Source: Actinomadura sp. HBU206391 (GTDB taxonomy: Bacteria > Actinomycetota > Actinomycetes > Streptosporangiales > Streptosporangiaceae). Taken from it: 64,000 nt of DNA. Position 1 is the first letter of the stretch, and each line of letters starts with the position of its first letter. The translations under genes and the position numbers were made by a program. Below the pieces are notes generated by a model that ran no database searches, was not told the origin of the DNA, and saw nothing but the letters and a program-made list of their open reading frames with translations. Positions 32,818-41,805 of the stretch are shown here, one piece after another. The stretch is from NCBI RefSeq assembly GCF_014323665.1, contig NZ_JABVEB010000016.1, positions 1 through 64,000 on the forward strand, in the 5' to 3' direction.

Positions 32818-35043
32818 ATGGAGGCACTGCGTCCCGGCGATCCGGAGAAGATCGGTGGATACGAATGCGTCGGCCGGCTCGGGGCCGGTGGGATGGGGGA
32901 GGTGTTCCTCGCCCGGGCGGAGGACGGCGGGCTGGTGGCGCTGAAACTCATCCATGCCGACCTCGCCGAGGACGCGGCCTTCCGCGCCCGCTTCGCCCGT
33001 GAGGCCGCGGCGGTGCGTCGGGTGAGCGGCCCGTACACCGCGCCATTGCTGGACACCGGTGACGTTCCCCGGCCCTGGCTGGCCACCGCCTATCTCCCGG
33101 GGCTGTCGCTCGACCAGGCCGTCACGCGGCACGGCCCACTGAGCGTCGAGGCCACGCGCCGACTCGGGGCCGTGCTCGCCGAGGCCTTGGGCGCGATCCA
33201 CCGGGCGGGCGTCGTGCATCGAGATCTGAAGCCCGCGAACATCCTGCTGACCGCCGACGGACCGCGCGTCGTCGACTTCGGCATCGCGGGCGGCCCGGAC
33301 ATCGGCACCGGCGACGGGACCGCCGGACGGCCCGTCGGCACGCCCGCGTACATGGCTCCCGAGCAGATCACCGGCGGACCCGTCACCCCCGCCGCCGACG
33401 TCTTCGCGCTCGGTGGGGTCCTGATGTTCTGCCGTACCGGGTCGCCGCCGTTCGGGACGGTGCGGTTGCCAGAGCCACTCGACCGAGTCGTGCGGGCCCG
33501 TCCCTACGACACCGACGACGCGGGCCTACGGGAGGTGGTCGCCGCCTGCCTGGCCGAGAACCCCGTACGACGGCCCAGCACGGATCAACTGACCACCGTG
33601 CTTCCCCCGGGCGCCACGGGCACGGGCTGGCTGCCCGCGCCGATGGCCCACGACATCGCCGACCAGGCCGATTCGATACCACCTTCCACCCAGGCCGGCC
33701 CACGCCTCCGTCGTCGCGTGCTCCTGCGGATCTCCGGTGTGGGCGCGGCGGCTCTCGCGGGTATGGGGGTGGTTCGTGCACTCGGCGGCGCGGAGCCCCC
33801 GGCGGCGTCCGTCCTGTGGGCCGCCCGTGCCACGGCGGTGACCGGCTACGAACTCGGGCCCGCGCTTCACGGCAGGCTGTTCCTCCTCGACCGAACCGTC
33901 GTCACACGCTCGGGCGGCGCGCGCCTGGACCTGTGCTGCCTGGACACCGCGACGGGACGCTACCGATGGCGTCGTCCTCTCACCCCCTTCGACCGAGAGC
34001 GGGGCGAGGTGGTCGCCGGTCCTGGAGGCGTCTGGGTGCGCAGCACCCGTGAACTGCACGCGATCGACCCTGATTCCGGCACTGTGCGCTGGTCGCAGCA
34101 GCGCGCGTTCCCAGGGTTGGTGCCTGCGGCGGCCTACGGTGTCGGCGTTGTGTACGACGTCGGTCCCGCCCTGGATTCCGATGACGCCGGCACCGTGTAC
34201 GCGCACGAGCCCCGCACAGGCCGAGTGGTCTGGGAGCGGCGGGTCGACGGCAGACCCGTGGGCCCTCTCGTCATTGCAAGGGGCGTCCTGTACGTCATCA
34301 GTGCCTCGGCACGGGGACGGTGGGAACGTGTGCACGCACTGGACGCCGCCACCGGCGGCGTGCGCTGGATGTCCGGCTTCGCTGACGAAGATGTGGTCAT
34401 GGCACCGCCGTTCGCGCCCAACTACACCGACGCGACGCTGTCCGTCGCCGACGACACCGTCTACGTCTCGGTCGAAGGCCGCCATGTTCACGCCCTGGAC
34501 GCCCGCACCGGCTCGGCTCGCTGGCGGGTCCGTCCACAGTTGAACATCGAGCCCGTTTTGGGACGGCCCTATCCGAGCGCGGCCTTTCCCGTGACCGCCG
34601 GGAACACGCTGTTCTTGGGGACCGGAGACGGGGTGCTGCGCGCCTTCGACATTCGTCATGGCCGCCAGCGGTGGGCGGTCGAGACAGGAGCGCCGCCCGC
34701 ACCTGTCGGGGTCTTCCGCCGCCGTTTCACTCCGGTCGTCGGTCACGGGCTGGTCTTCGTCCGCGGTGCCGACAGCGTCCGCGCCCTGCGGGTCGGCGAC
34801 GGTGGCGTGCGCTGGGAGCGCAGGACCGATCCCTCCGCGGGCGAGCCCGTCCTGGCCGGGGGAACGCTACATGTCCCCGGCAAGTGGGAGGTCACGTCGC
34901 ACGATCCGGTCAGCGGCCGGGTTGTGCAGCGGCTCGACCTGCGGGACTACCACCGTTCCCCCACCGCCGTGCTCGCCGGCGAGGGCGCTCTGTACGTTCT
35001 CGCCGGGGTGGACGCCGTCGTCGCCGTTGGGCTGCCGGGATAG
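32818..35043 (+). CDS. Second Ser/Thr kinase with PQQ-type propeller
   Basis: The product is 741 aa. ATG 32818 follows the preceding stop by 2 bp. The kinase motifs are complete: LGAGGMGEV, VALKLIH, VVHRDLKPAN, VVDFGIAGG and GTPAYMAPE. A hydrophobic Ala/Gly-rich segment (ISGVGAAALAGMGVVRAL) near residue 315 is preceded by basic residues. The propeller follows from about residue 340 to the end. It is a paralogue of the kinase at 29391 by domain order and sequence, so the group arose by duplication. It may phosphorylate the FHA partner or secretion-locus proteins. Confidence 0.9.
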   Translation: MEALRPGDPEKIGGYECVGRLGAGGMGEVFLARAEDGGLVALKLIHADLAEDAAFRARFAREAAAVRRVSGPYTAPLLDTGDVPRPWLATAYLPGLSLDQAVTRHGPLSVEATRRLGAVLAEALGAIHRAGVVHRDLKPANILLTADGPRVVDFGIAGGPDIGTGDGTAGRPVGTPAYMAPEQITGGPVTPAADVFALGGVLMFCRTGSPPFGTVRLPEPLDRVVRARPYDTDDAGLREVVAACLAENPVRRPSTDQLTTVLPPGATGTGWLPAPMAHDIADQADSIPPSTQAGPRLRRRVLLRISGVGAAALAGMGVVRALGGAEPPAASVLWAARATAVTGYELGPALHGRLFLLDRTVVTRSGGARLDLCCLDTATGRYRWRRPLTPFDRERGEVVAGPGGVWVRSTRELHAIDPDSGTVRWSQQRAFPGLVPAAAYGVGVVYDVGPALDSDDAGTVYAHEPRTGRVVWERRVDGRPVGPLVIARGVLYVISASARGRWERVHALDAATGGVRWMSGFADEDVVMAPPFAPNYTDATLSVADDTVYVSVEGRHVHALDARTGSARWRVRPQLNIEPVLGRPYPSAAFPVTAGNTLFLGTGDGVLRAFDIRHGRQRWAVETGAPPAPVGVFRRRFTPVVGHGLVFVRGADSVRALRVGDGGVRWERRTDPSAGEPVLAGGTLHVPGKWEVTSHDPVSGRVVQRLDLRDYHRSPTAVLAGEGALYVLAGVDAVVAVGLPG

Positions 35044-35350
35044 GGAGGGATGGGGAATACAGCCCCTGCCTCACGATCCCCGTTCCTGCGACGGCCACCA
35101 CCTTGGAGCCGCGGCACCACCCGTTGGAACACAACTGTGGCGGCCCCTTGGCGGCGGACTGGGGCGGATCAGGGAGCTGGTCGACGGGCTCGGCAGGCCG
35201 AGCCCGATATTGGTCCGCGGCCACGTTTTGGAACATTTGTTGTCACCTGGGTCGGCGGCCGGACGGTCCACGTCAACATCACCGTGTCCCCGGGCCAGTG
35301 AATAGCGCGAGCACGGGTCCATCTGAGCCGACAGGAAGGTAAGGCGCGAC

Positions 35351-36313
35351 GTGGAGCACCCTCTTACCGGCACTCCTCTCGGTGCGGTCCAGACGCTTTC
35401 CCTCGATCTGGCCACCAAGATCGAGGCCAAGCTTCTGAGTGTCGACGAAGCGCTGCACGAGCTACAGAGCAACGAGGTCGTCGATGCGGAGGGCTACACC
35501 TGGCGGATCGATCCGATGACCCAGTCGTTCGTCCGGCGCGGGCCAGGCGCCGACGCGGTTTGGAAGCCTGCTGACCCTTCGGAGTATGCCGAGCGGGCGC
35601 CACAGGAGCCAGACGAGTATTGGCCGCAATCTTTGACGGTGCCCGCGCCAACATACCTTCTTCCGCAGCCTGTCCCTCACTGGGCACAGCCTGCTCCGGA
35701 CATGGCGGAGGCTGCTCCGAATTCGACGTCGGCCGCCGGTCGGCCGATGAGGTTCGGGGAATCGGCCGCTGAGCGCAACGGTGAGCGGAGGAACAGACGC
35801 TGGCCGCTCTACGCTGTCGGGGGCGTGACGGTCGTGGCCCTGGTCGCCATTGTGGCGATTCAGGTCTCCAGCCAGGGAAAGTCCCGAGCCGAGGGCGCCC
35901 CAACGACCGCACCAACGCAAAGAGCGATGCCTGCACCCAATCCGGCTCGGTCGGTCCCGACCGGTCTACTGCCCAAGGTTTATCGGGTGCCGTCATCGGA
36001 CCGGTACGACTCGGTGGTAGCTGAGCTCACGTCGGGAAGTGTGAGCCGCGTCGTCAGCGTTACGGAGAAGAGCCAGTACAACTTCAATAACCAGCGGCTG
36101 TACGCGGCGATATACGCAGGCTGGGTCGGTGCCGGCCTCACCATCGAGCCAAGCCAACCGGTCGGCGACCCATCCGGCCTGACCGCGACCCAGGTATGGG
36201 AGCTGCGAGACGGTAGTACCGTGATCGCCGCCGCCAACGTCACCTGGCACCGCGCCAGCAGGCTGTCTTCATGGCGGTTGGTCAAATGGCCAGAATTCCA
36301 TCCAACTAGCTGA
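35351..36313 (+). CDS. Single-pass membrane protein, 320 aa
   Basis: GTG 35351 lies 8 bases after AGGAAGGTAAGG. Residues 1-150 are cytoplasmic and include an N-terminal helical part (AKLLSVDEALHELQSNEVVD) and a Pro-rich linker. One membrane helix (LYAVGGVTVVALVAIVAIQV, about residues 150-172) is followed by a Thr/Pro linker and an external domain of about 110 residues with beta-type strands. No family is recognised. The 308-bp gap before it (35044-35350) shows no convincing gene. Confidence 0.7.
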   Translation: MEHPLTGTPLGAVQTLSLDLATKIEAKLLSVDEALHELQSNEVVDAEGYTWRIDPMTQSFVRRGPGADAVWKPADPSEYAERAPQEPDEYWPQSLTVPAPTYLLPQPVPHWAQPAPDMAEAAPNSTSAAGRPMRFGESAAERNGERRNRRWPLYAVGGVTVVALVAIVAIQVSSQGKSRAEGAPTTAPTQRAMPAPNPARSVPTGLLPKVYRVPSSDRYDSVVAELTSGSVSRVVSVTEKSQYNFNNQRLYAAIYAGWVGAGLTIEPSQPVGDPSGLTATQVWELRDGSTVIAAANVTWHRASRLSSWRLVKWPEFHPTS

Positions 36314-36359
36314 GGTTTCCGAGCCGAGAGGGAGACCCTCATACGGGGTTCGGACCGAC

Positions 36360-36623
36360 ATGACAGACCACCTCATACGAGATACAGACGTGATGCGCGC
36401 AGGCGGCCTCGAAGGCGAGCATCGCAGTGACATATCGCGCAGTCGTCCACCGTCCGGACTGCAGCGCCAGGCCTGGCAATGGGCCGTCGCCAACCTCACA
36501 CCCGCTGGGGATCTGCCGTTCGGTAAGGAGATCGCCGAGCGGTTCGGGCGACGGGAACGGTGGGGGCGCCTGGTGAAACAGGCCGGAGCCACCGGTCGCC
36601 TGGACCCGCCGGCCACGCGGTAG
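36360..36623 (+). CDS. Small protein with an integrative-plasmid-type C-terminal motif
   Basis: The product is 87 aa from ATG 36360; the ribosome-binding site is poor. The C-terminal half (QRQAWQWAVANLTPAGDLPF, then GKEIAERFGRRERWGRL) follows a helix-turn-helix-like pattern that I associate with the ends of DUF2637/spread-type proteins of actinomycete integrative plasmids. That link is from memory and was not searched. The first 35 residues look unstructured. It may be the stranded end of a larger gene. Confidence 0.4.
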   Translation: MTDHLIRDTDVMRAGGLEGEHRSDISRSRPPSGLQRQAWQWAVANLTPAGDLPFGKEIAERFGRRERWGRLVKQAGATGRLDPPATR

Positions 36624-36680
36624 CTCGCTGAATCGGGTTGGCTGGCGCCATGCTGACCGGCGGATGGCCCGGGGCGCCTT

Positions 36681-37475
36681 TCAGGTGGCGAGGTCGCGGC
36701 GGTTGAACCTCCAGACGCCGACGGTCACCAGGACGGCCGAGAGCGCGAAGAGGACGGCGGCATCTGCGGGTCGGAAGCCGTTCTTGAGGGGTTCGCTGCC
36801 GATGTAGTAGTGGAAGGGCGTCAGTTTCTGTAGCCAGTCGGCGTGGATCTGGGGTGCGAAGCCGTTGACGGCGTAGGCGAGCACGCCTGTTGCGGCGGTG
36901 GCGCCGAAGACGACTGCTCGTCCCTTGCCGAAGGCGCCGCCGATGCTGGTGGCGAGTGCGCCGAAGGTGATGGCCAGTAGTGCGAGGTTGAGGCATTGGG
37001 CGGTGAATTCGCCGATACTGATGCTGTCGAGTTCTGCGCTGCCGCGGATGGTGAGCATGGCGAGCAGCACCACGGCGGCGATGGCCACGGCTCCGGTGGC
37101 GAGCGCGGCGAACCGTTGCAGGGCCATGCGGGTCCGGCTGAGAGGGTGGGAGAGGAGCAGGTCGAGGTGGCCGGACTCTTCATCGGCGGAGATCATCCGG
37201 GCGCCCGTTGCGGCGCCGTAGAAGGTGACGAGCAGTGGTACGAGCAGCCCGAAGACGCTTCCCTGCAGATAGCCGGCGGCCGACGTCACGTCGTTGAGGT
37301 TGAAGCCCTCCAATGCCTGGGGAATGTTGGGTGTGGAGTTCTCGGTGAGTTGTGGGTAGAAGCCGGCGTACATCATCGCCAGCAGGCCGGTGGCGACGGC
37401 CCAGACGAAGAACACCCGCCGGTTGTCCCGCAGGGTCTTGCCGTACAGGGTTTTGGCGGCGGTGTCACGCGGCAC
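36681..37475 (-). CDS. ABC-2-type exporter permease
   Basis: The product is 264 aa from GTG 37475, overlapping the ATPase gene by 11 bases. Six hydrophobic segments are evident (for example VFFVWAVATGLLAMMYAG, LLVPLLVTFYGAATGARMI, VAIAAVVLLAMLTI, and a last VLFALSAVLVTVGVWRF). The conserved 'EESGHLDLLLSHPLSRTRM' lies between helices 2 and 3, as in ABC-2 permeases of the drug and antibiotic exporter type. It works with the next gene's ATPase in an exporter. Substrate unknown. Confidence 0.85.
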   Translation of the reverse strand: MPRDTAAKTLYGKTLRDNRRVFFVWAVATGLLAMMYAGFYPQLTENSTPNIPQALEGFNLNDVTSAAGYLQGSVFGLLVPLLVTFYGAATGARMISADEESGHLDLLLSHPLSRTRMALQRFAALATGAVAIAAVVLLAMLTIRGSAELDSISIGEFTAQCLNLALLAITFGALATSIGGAFGKGRAVVFGATAATGVLAYAVNGFAPQIHADWLQKLTPFHYYIGSEPLKNGFRPADAAVLFALSAVLVTVGVWRFNRRDLAT

Positions 37476-38382
37476 GACCGGTCTCCTTGCCGTTGTAGTA
37501 GCTGAAGAACAGCTCTTCGAGGTCGGGTTCCTCGGCGTGCAGGCCGGTCACGGTGTGCCGGGCGGCGGCCTTGACCAGTGGGTCGGGGCTCCCGGGGACG
37601 CGGCAGGTCAGGATTACTCCCTCGGCGGCGGGTTCGATGGTCACGTCGGTGACTCCGGGCAGGCGGGTGAATTCGGTGGGATCGACTGAGTCGGCGAAGG
37701 TGATGGATACCTGCAGGAGCGCGCGGGCGCGCAGGTCGGTGATGGTGTCGAGGGTGGCGAGTTCGCCGTCGCGGATGATGGCGACGCGGTCGGCGACGGC
37801 TTCGACCTCGCTCATGATGTGCGAGGACATGAAGACGGTCTGCCCGTCGGCTCTGGCTTCGCGGACCAGGTCCAGGAAGGTCTGCTGCACCAGCGGGTCG
37901 AGCCCTGAGGTGGGCTCGTCGAGGATCAGCAGTTCTGGGCGGTGCATGAAGGCCTGGACCAGGCCGACCTTCTGGCGGTTGCCCTTGGAGAGCTTTTTGA
38001 TCTTGGCGTTTTGTTCGAGGTCGAGACGCTCGGCGAGGTCGTCGATACGGGATCGCGGTACGCCGCCGCGCAGGTTGCCCAGGAAGATCAGGCATTCACG
38101 GACGGTCTGCCGGCCGTCGACGACGAAGTCACCGGCCAGGTAACCGACCCTGCGGTGCAATCGCACCGCGTCTGCCCGCGGGTCCAGGCCGAGTACCTGC
38201 GCGCTGCCGCTGGTGGGGCGGATCAGGTCCAGCAACAGGCGGATGGTGGTGGACTTCCCGGCGCCGTTCGGGCCGAGGTACCCGAACACCTCACCCTCAC
38301 GCACTTGCAGGGAGAGCCCGGTCAAGCCGCGGCGGGATCCGTAAGTCTTGGTGAGCTGTTCGAGTTCGATCGCTGCCCTCAT
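37465..38382 (-). CDS. ABC exporter ATP-binding subunit
   Basis: I place the start at ATG 38382 (MRAAIELEQLTKTYG); the product is 305 aa. Motifs: Walker A GPNGAGKST, Q-loop region, signature LSKGNRQKV, Walker B LLILDEPTSGLDP and a switch His in 'MSSHIMSEVE'. The last 75 residues form the extra C-terminal domain seen in drug-exporter ATPases (DrrA/CcmA type). The divergent MarR-like gene lies 59 bp away and probably controls it. Confidence 0.9.
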   Translation of the reverse strand: MRAAIELEQLTKTYGSRRGLTGLSLQVREGEVFGYLGPNGAGKSTTIRLLLDLIRPTSGSAQVLGLDPRADAVRLHRRVGYLAGDFVVDGRQTVRECLIFLGNLRGGVPRSRIDDLAERLDLEQNAKIKKLSKGNRQKVGLVQAFMHRPELLILDEPTSGLDPLVQQTFLDLVREARADGQTVFMSSHIMSEVEAVADRVAIIRDGELATLDTITDLRARALLQVSITFADSVDPTEFTRLPGVTDVTIEPAAEGVILTCRVPGSPDPLVKAAARHTVTGLHAEEPDLEELFFSYYNGKETGRAA

Positions 38383-38403
38383 ACGCACCAAGCTATCAGA
38401 ACT

Positions 38404-38419
38404 TTCAGATATTTCTGAA
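38404..38419. promoter_or_regulatory. Operator candidate between the exporter and MarR genes
   Basis: TTCAGA-TATT-TCTGAA is a perfect inverted repeat in the 59-bp AT-richer divergent region. A third half-site (TCAGAA) overlaps upstream at about 38396-38402. It is well placed for the MarR-like regulator to repress both genes. Confidence 0.6.
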
Positions 38420-38441
38420 GAATCGGAGTTCGTTAGACTCA

Positions 38442-38933
38442 ATGGCAGTGAGGTCAGAAAGGGGCCACGACTTGGCGGAAACCACGGCGGTGGCGGAGCA
38501 ACTGGCGCTGACCCTGACGCAGGGGGGTATGCAGAAGGCGACCGCCCGGGTGATGGCGGCGCTGCTGTTCGCCGAGCAGGAGAGTGTGACGGCGGGCGAG
38601 TTGAGCGAGCGGCTGGGGATGAGCTCGGGCGGGGTGTCCGGGGCGATCAAGATGTTGAGCACAGTGGGACTGATCGAGCGGGTACCTGTTCCGGGAAGTC
38701 GTCGCGAGCACTATCGGTTCCGCGATGGCGCGTGGGCCACCTTGATGTCGGCGCAGAACGGCATGGTGCAGTACATGTTCGAGGTCGCACGGCAGGGCAT
38801 CCAGGCCGTGGGTGAGGACAGTCTCGCTGGTCGCCGGCTGGCTGAGATGCGCGACTTCTATGAGTACATGTTCCGGGAGTTGCCCGCGCTCATCGAACGC
38901 TGGCAGGCCGAACGCGCCCAGTCCACGCGCTGA
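38442..38933 (+). CDS. MarR-family (GbsR-like) transcriptional regulator
   Basis: The product is 163 aa from ATG 38442, with CGGAG upstream. A winged helix spans residues about 30-95: 'MAALLFAEQESVTAGELSERLGMSSGGVSGAIKML' gives the HTH, and 'VPGSRREHYRF' the wing. The C-terminal helices (MFEVARQGIQAVG and on) would form the dimer interface. Divergent pairing with an ABC exporter suggests local repression, released by an exported drug or metabolite (inference). Confidence 0.85.
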   Translation: MAVRSERGHDLAETTAVAEQLALTLTQGGMQKATARVMAALLFAEQESVTAGELSERLGMSSGGVSGAIKMLSTVGLIERVPVPGSRREHYRFRDGAWATLMSAQNGMVQYMFEVARQGIQAVGEDSLAGRRLAEMRDFYEYMFRELPALIERWQAERAQSTR

Positions 38934-39178
38934 CGCGTACGCCGAGGCCGGAGGTCTCGGTGGGCGGACGGGCTCGTCTGTTGGTCGGCGGTGCGCAGGC
39001 TCCGGGCTGAGGTCGGTGTCTGGGATACCGGTTCCGTTCGGAATTCTCCCCGTACGGTGTGTGCTGGTATGCCGGGACGTGTGCTCGGCTGTTCGGCCGG
39101 CGAACGCCTGGGGGGGCGCCTTATCGGCTCAGTACACGGTCCTGGACTCGGTGATCGCACGCTTGACCGGCGGTCACC

Positions 39179-40510
39179 GTGCTGATTCGTTTCCAGCATC
39201 CGGCGCAGGTCGTCGTCGCCGGGTTCGGTCTGGCGGTGGGAGTCGGCACGGTGTTGTTGTCGCTGCCGGTGGCCACGACCGGCGGCGAGCCGACCCGCCT
39301 GATCGATGCGCTGTTCACCGCGACCTCGGCGGTATGCGTCACCGGGCTGGTGACCGTCGACACCGGCGCGCATTGGTCGATGTTCGGGGAGATCGTCATC
39401 CTTGGTCTGATCCAGGCGGGTGGGCTGGGCATCATGACCCTGGCCACGATGTTCGCGGTACTGGTATCGGGTCGGCTGGCGCTGCGTGCCAGGCTGGTGG
39501 CGCAGGCGGAGACCCGGACGCTGCGCATGGTCGATGTACGACACGTCGTGCGCAAGGTGGTGGTTTTCAGCCTGATCTGCGAGGCGGTCGTGGCGGCGGT
39601 GCTGACCGGCCGGTTTGTGATCGGGTATGGCGAGCCGTTCGGGCGGGCGGTCTATCTCGGGGTCTTCCATGCGATCTCGGCGTTCAACAACGCCGGGTTC
39701 GCGCTGTGGCCCGACAGCCTCATGCGGTTCGTGGCCGATCCCTGGATCAATCTGACGATCGGGGCGGCGGTCATCGTGGGCGGACTGGGTTTCCCGGTGG
39801 TGTTCGAATTGCTGCGGTCCTGGCGGCGGCCGAGGAGCTGGTCGCTGCTGACCCGGTTGACCGTCGGTGTGACGGTCATGCTGCTCGCTTTGGGAACGGT
39901 CATGCTTACCGTGGCCGAGTGGGACAACCCCAAGACGCTGGGGGGGTTGCCCGCACCGGCCAAGGTGCTGGCGGGCTTCTTCGCGGCGGTCATGCCGCGC
40001 ACGGCCGGTTTCAACAGCATCGACGTCGGCCAGATGCGGCACGAGAGCTGGCTGGTCACCGATGTGCTGATGTTCATCGGGGGTGGCAGCGCCGGGACCG
40101 CCGGCGGTATCAAGGTCACCACCTTCGGGGTGCTGGTCTTCGTCGTGTGGGCGGAGATGCGCGGCGAGACACGGGTGAACGCGGGGCACCGCCGGCTGCC
40201 CGACAGTACCCAGCGGCAGGCCGTGGCGATCGCGTCGCTGGGCGCCGGTCTGGTCGCGGGCGTGACGTTCGTGCTGCTGGCGCTCAGCCCGCACAGCCTG
40301 GACCGGGTGCTGTTCGAAGTGGTGTCGGCATTCGGCACCGTAGGGCTGTCCACCGGCATCACCGCCGATCTGCCGCCTGCCGGGCATCTGCTGCTCACCG
40401 CGCTGATGTTCTTGGGCCGGGCCGGCCCGCTCACCCTGGCCACCGCACTCGCACTACGACAACGCGTTCGCCGCTACGAACTGCCGCACGAGCGACCCAT
40501 CGTCGGCTGA
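39179..40510 (+). CDS. TrkH/KtrB-type potassium transporter subunit
   Basis: The product is 443 aa from GTG 39179; there is no upstream in-frame start. The four selectivity-filter glycine segments of the Trk/Ktr family are visible: TSAVCVTGLV, 'ISAFNNAGFAL', 'PRTAGFNSIDVG' and 'FGTVGLSTGI'. It has about eight to ten membrane helices. It moves K+ across the membrane and normally needs a TrkA/KtrA RCK subunit, which is not present here. The 245-bp region before it (38934-39178) shows no gene and no riboswitch that I recognise. Confidence 0.85.
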   Translation: MLIRFQHPAQVVVAGFGLAVGVGTVLLSLPVATTGGEPTRLIDALFTATSAVCVTGLVTVDTGAHWSMFGEIVILGLIQAGGLGIMTLATMFAVLVSGRLALRARLVAQAETRTLRMVDVRHVVRKVVVFSLICEAVVAAVLTGRFVIGYGEPFGRAVYLGVFHAISAFNNAGFALWPDSLMRFVADPWINLTIGAAVIVGGLGFPVVFELLRSWRRPRSWSLLTRLTVGVTVMLLALGTVMLTVAEWDNPKTLGGLPAPAKVLAGFFAAVMPRTAGFNSIDVGQMRHESWLVTDVLMFIGGGSAGTAGGIKVTTFGVLVFVVWAEMRGETRVNAGHRRLPDSTQRQAVAIASLGAGLVAGVTFVLLALSPHSLDRVLFEVVSAFGTVGLSTGITADLPPAGHLLLTALMFLGRAGPLTLATALALRQRVRRYELPHERPIVG

Positions 40511-40867
40511 CCTCTGCCAAGGGCGCCGACCCGCTCTTCAGCCGCTCACCGAGGGTGGAAGGAGGATGACCCACGACACGCCATCGGGGCGCATGCTCAG
40601 CGGATGCAACCGCACCACAGTGGACTCGGTCACCAATGGCGGGCCGGCGTCGGGCCGTACGCTGGTCATGCGGCCCCCCTGCAGCACGGATGATCTCGCC
40701 GACGGACGTGATCGATGACCAGAGACCCGGCCCGCTTGATGGGCCGATATGGCTCATGTCCCACGAGCCAAGCTTCGAGGACACCGGCTGTGCCATGGCT
40801 GCGCCGTGCGGCTCACCAACCGTGGCCAGCTCCACGTGAGTCCCGGCGACGACGATCGGAGGTATCG

Positions 40868-41248
40868 CTATGTGCCGGGTGTCTCCAGCAGTCTCTTCAC
40901 GCTCGCGGCCTCGGCCACGTTGTTGATCCGTTCGAAGAGATGGAGAGCTTCCTGCCAGGCCCGGTGAGCGGCATAGTGAGCGCCGTAGGCCTGCTGTGCC
41001 TCGGCTAGGGCCTTGAGGGTGAGGGCCTGTTCGTAGGTGTTGCGCAACCTGTGGATTATCCGTACGGCCTTTGTGAGGTTGGGGAGCGCATCGTCAAGGC
41101 GACCGGCCGCATGGTCGAGTTGGCCGAGCAACCGGAGTCCCACCGCCTGACCGAAGAGAACCGCGTGTCCCGGGTGGCGGCCGGGCCGTCCACCGGCCGC
41201 CGCTGCGCTGTGGGCGCTGGTAGTGGAGATGGCGCGGGACAACCCGAC
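40868..41248 (-). pseudogene. C-terminal TPR fragment of a regulator, cut by an IS end
   Basis: The minus strand encodes about 100 residues with two to three TPR-like helix pairs (LGQLDHAAGRLDDALPNLTK, then TLKALAEAQQAYGAHYAAH and QEALHLFERINNVAEAAS). It ends normally, as AfsR-type/NB-ARC regulators do. The 5' part is missing: the frame is protein-like only up to the IS3 end at 41249, so insertion of the element removed the start. The adjoining 40511-40867 stretch has no recognisable gene. Confidence 0.65.
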
Positions 41249-41585
41249 TGAACCGCCCCGGGTTCTATGGAGACCTCAGTGGTTGGCTCCAACCGCCTCA
41301 CGGGGTTGGTGTTGAGCGTAATAGAAGGCTTCGTGTTCGGTTCGCGGGATGTCCCCGATGGCGGTGTGGAGCCGGCGGTTGTTGTACCAGTCGATGTACT
41401 CGGCGGTGGCCAGCTCGACCTGCGACAGGGTCTTCCACGGGCCATGGCGCTTGATCAGTTCGGTTTTGTACAGGCCGATCGTTGATTCCATCAGCGCGTG
41501 GTCCAGAGCGTCCCCGACGGTACCGACCGAGGCGGCGATTCCGGGCCTCCAGCAGGTGGGCGGTGAACGCGAACGAGGTGTACTT
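41249..41585 (-). mobile_element. 3' remnant of an IS3-family element with a frameshift
   Basis: An IS3-type transposase (rve) C-terminus is readable from 41585 down to 41276: 'YTSFAFTAHLLEA' in one frame, then 'GIAASVGTVGDALDHALMES', 'WKTLSQVELATAEYIDWYNN' and 'HEAFYYAQ' in the next. One extra C in a CCC run near 41545 breaks the frame. The last DDE glutamate region is intact, but the catalytic Asp residues lie in the missing part. The right end carries TGAACCGCCCCGGGTT at 41249-41264, typical of IS3-type ends. The left part is lost, so the element is immobile. Confidence 0.8.
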
Positions 41586-41745
41586 GTCGATCAAACTGGC
41601 CGAGCTCCCAGAAGATCTGCAACGACGCCTCTACGACGCCTTCCAGCTACAAATCCGCTACAACCGGGCACAACACGAAGCCGTGCTCCGTGTCACCGTC
41701 AGGGAAGACACCATCCGCACGCTCACCCAGGCAACGCCAACAGAC
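41586..41745 (+). pseudogene. C-terminal fragment of a serine-recombinase-like gene
   Basis: After the IS remnant the plus strand reads about 50 residues (IKLAELPEDLQRRLYDAFQL, then IRYNRAQHEAVLRVTVREDT) that look like the C-terminal end of a large serine recombinase or similar site-specific recombinase. The frame has no proper stop and runs on into the tRNA-Glu gene on the other strand, so it is not functional. The family assignment rests on the 'DLQRRLYDAFQLxIxY' end pattern and is tentative. Confidence 0.45.
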
Positions 41746-41805
41746 AGTCGCATCTCAACGTCTGGTGATCCACAACCTGAAGCCGCGACGAGTTTCCCTT
41801 CTTCT

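Noticed and set aside
35050-35301. 83-codon frame with a beta-like end (FVVTWVGGRTVHVNITVSPG)
   Set aside because: The ribosome-binding site abuts the ATG directly, the first 55 residues are Arg/Pro-rich shadow sequence, and only the last 22 look like protein. It may be a relic but is not supported.
38934-39178. Possible cyclic-di-AMP or potassium riboswitch before the KtrB gene
   Set aside because: I looked for a ydaO-type core because such switches precede potassium transporters, and saw no matching core or clear terminator.
38858-40387. 500-codon antisense frame over the KtrB gene
   Set aside because: Gln/His/Arg-rich shadow frame; the plus strand has all four filter motifs.
40749-40967. 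Short frame with a CHGC pair (LCHGCAVRLTNRGQL)
   Set aside because: One CxxC only, no ribosome-binding site, and it runs over the TPR pseudogene on the other strand. Kept only as a curiosity.
41276-41594. An intact IS3 transposase
   Set aside because: The 5' part with the first catalytic residues is missing and a one-base insertion breaks the frame, so it is listed as a remnant.
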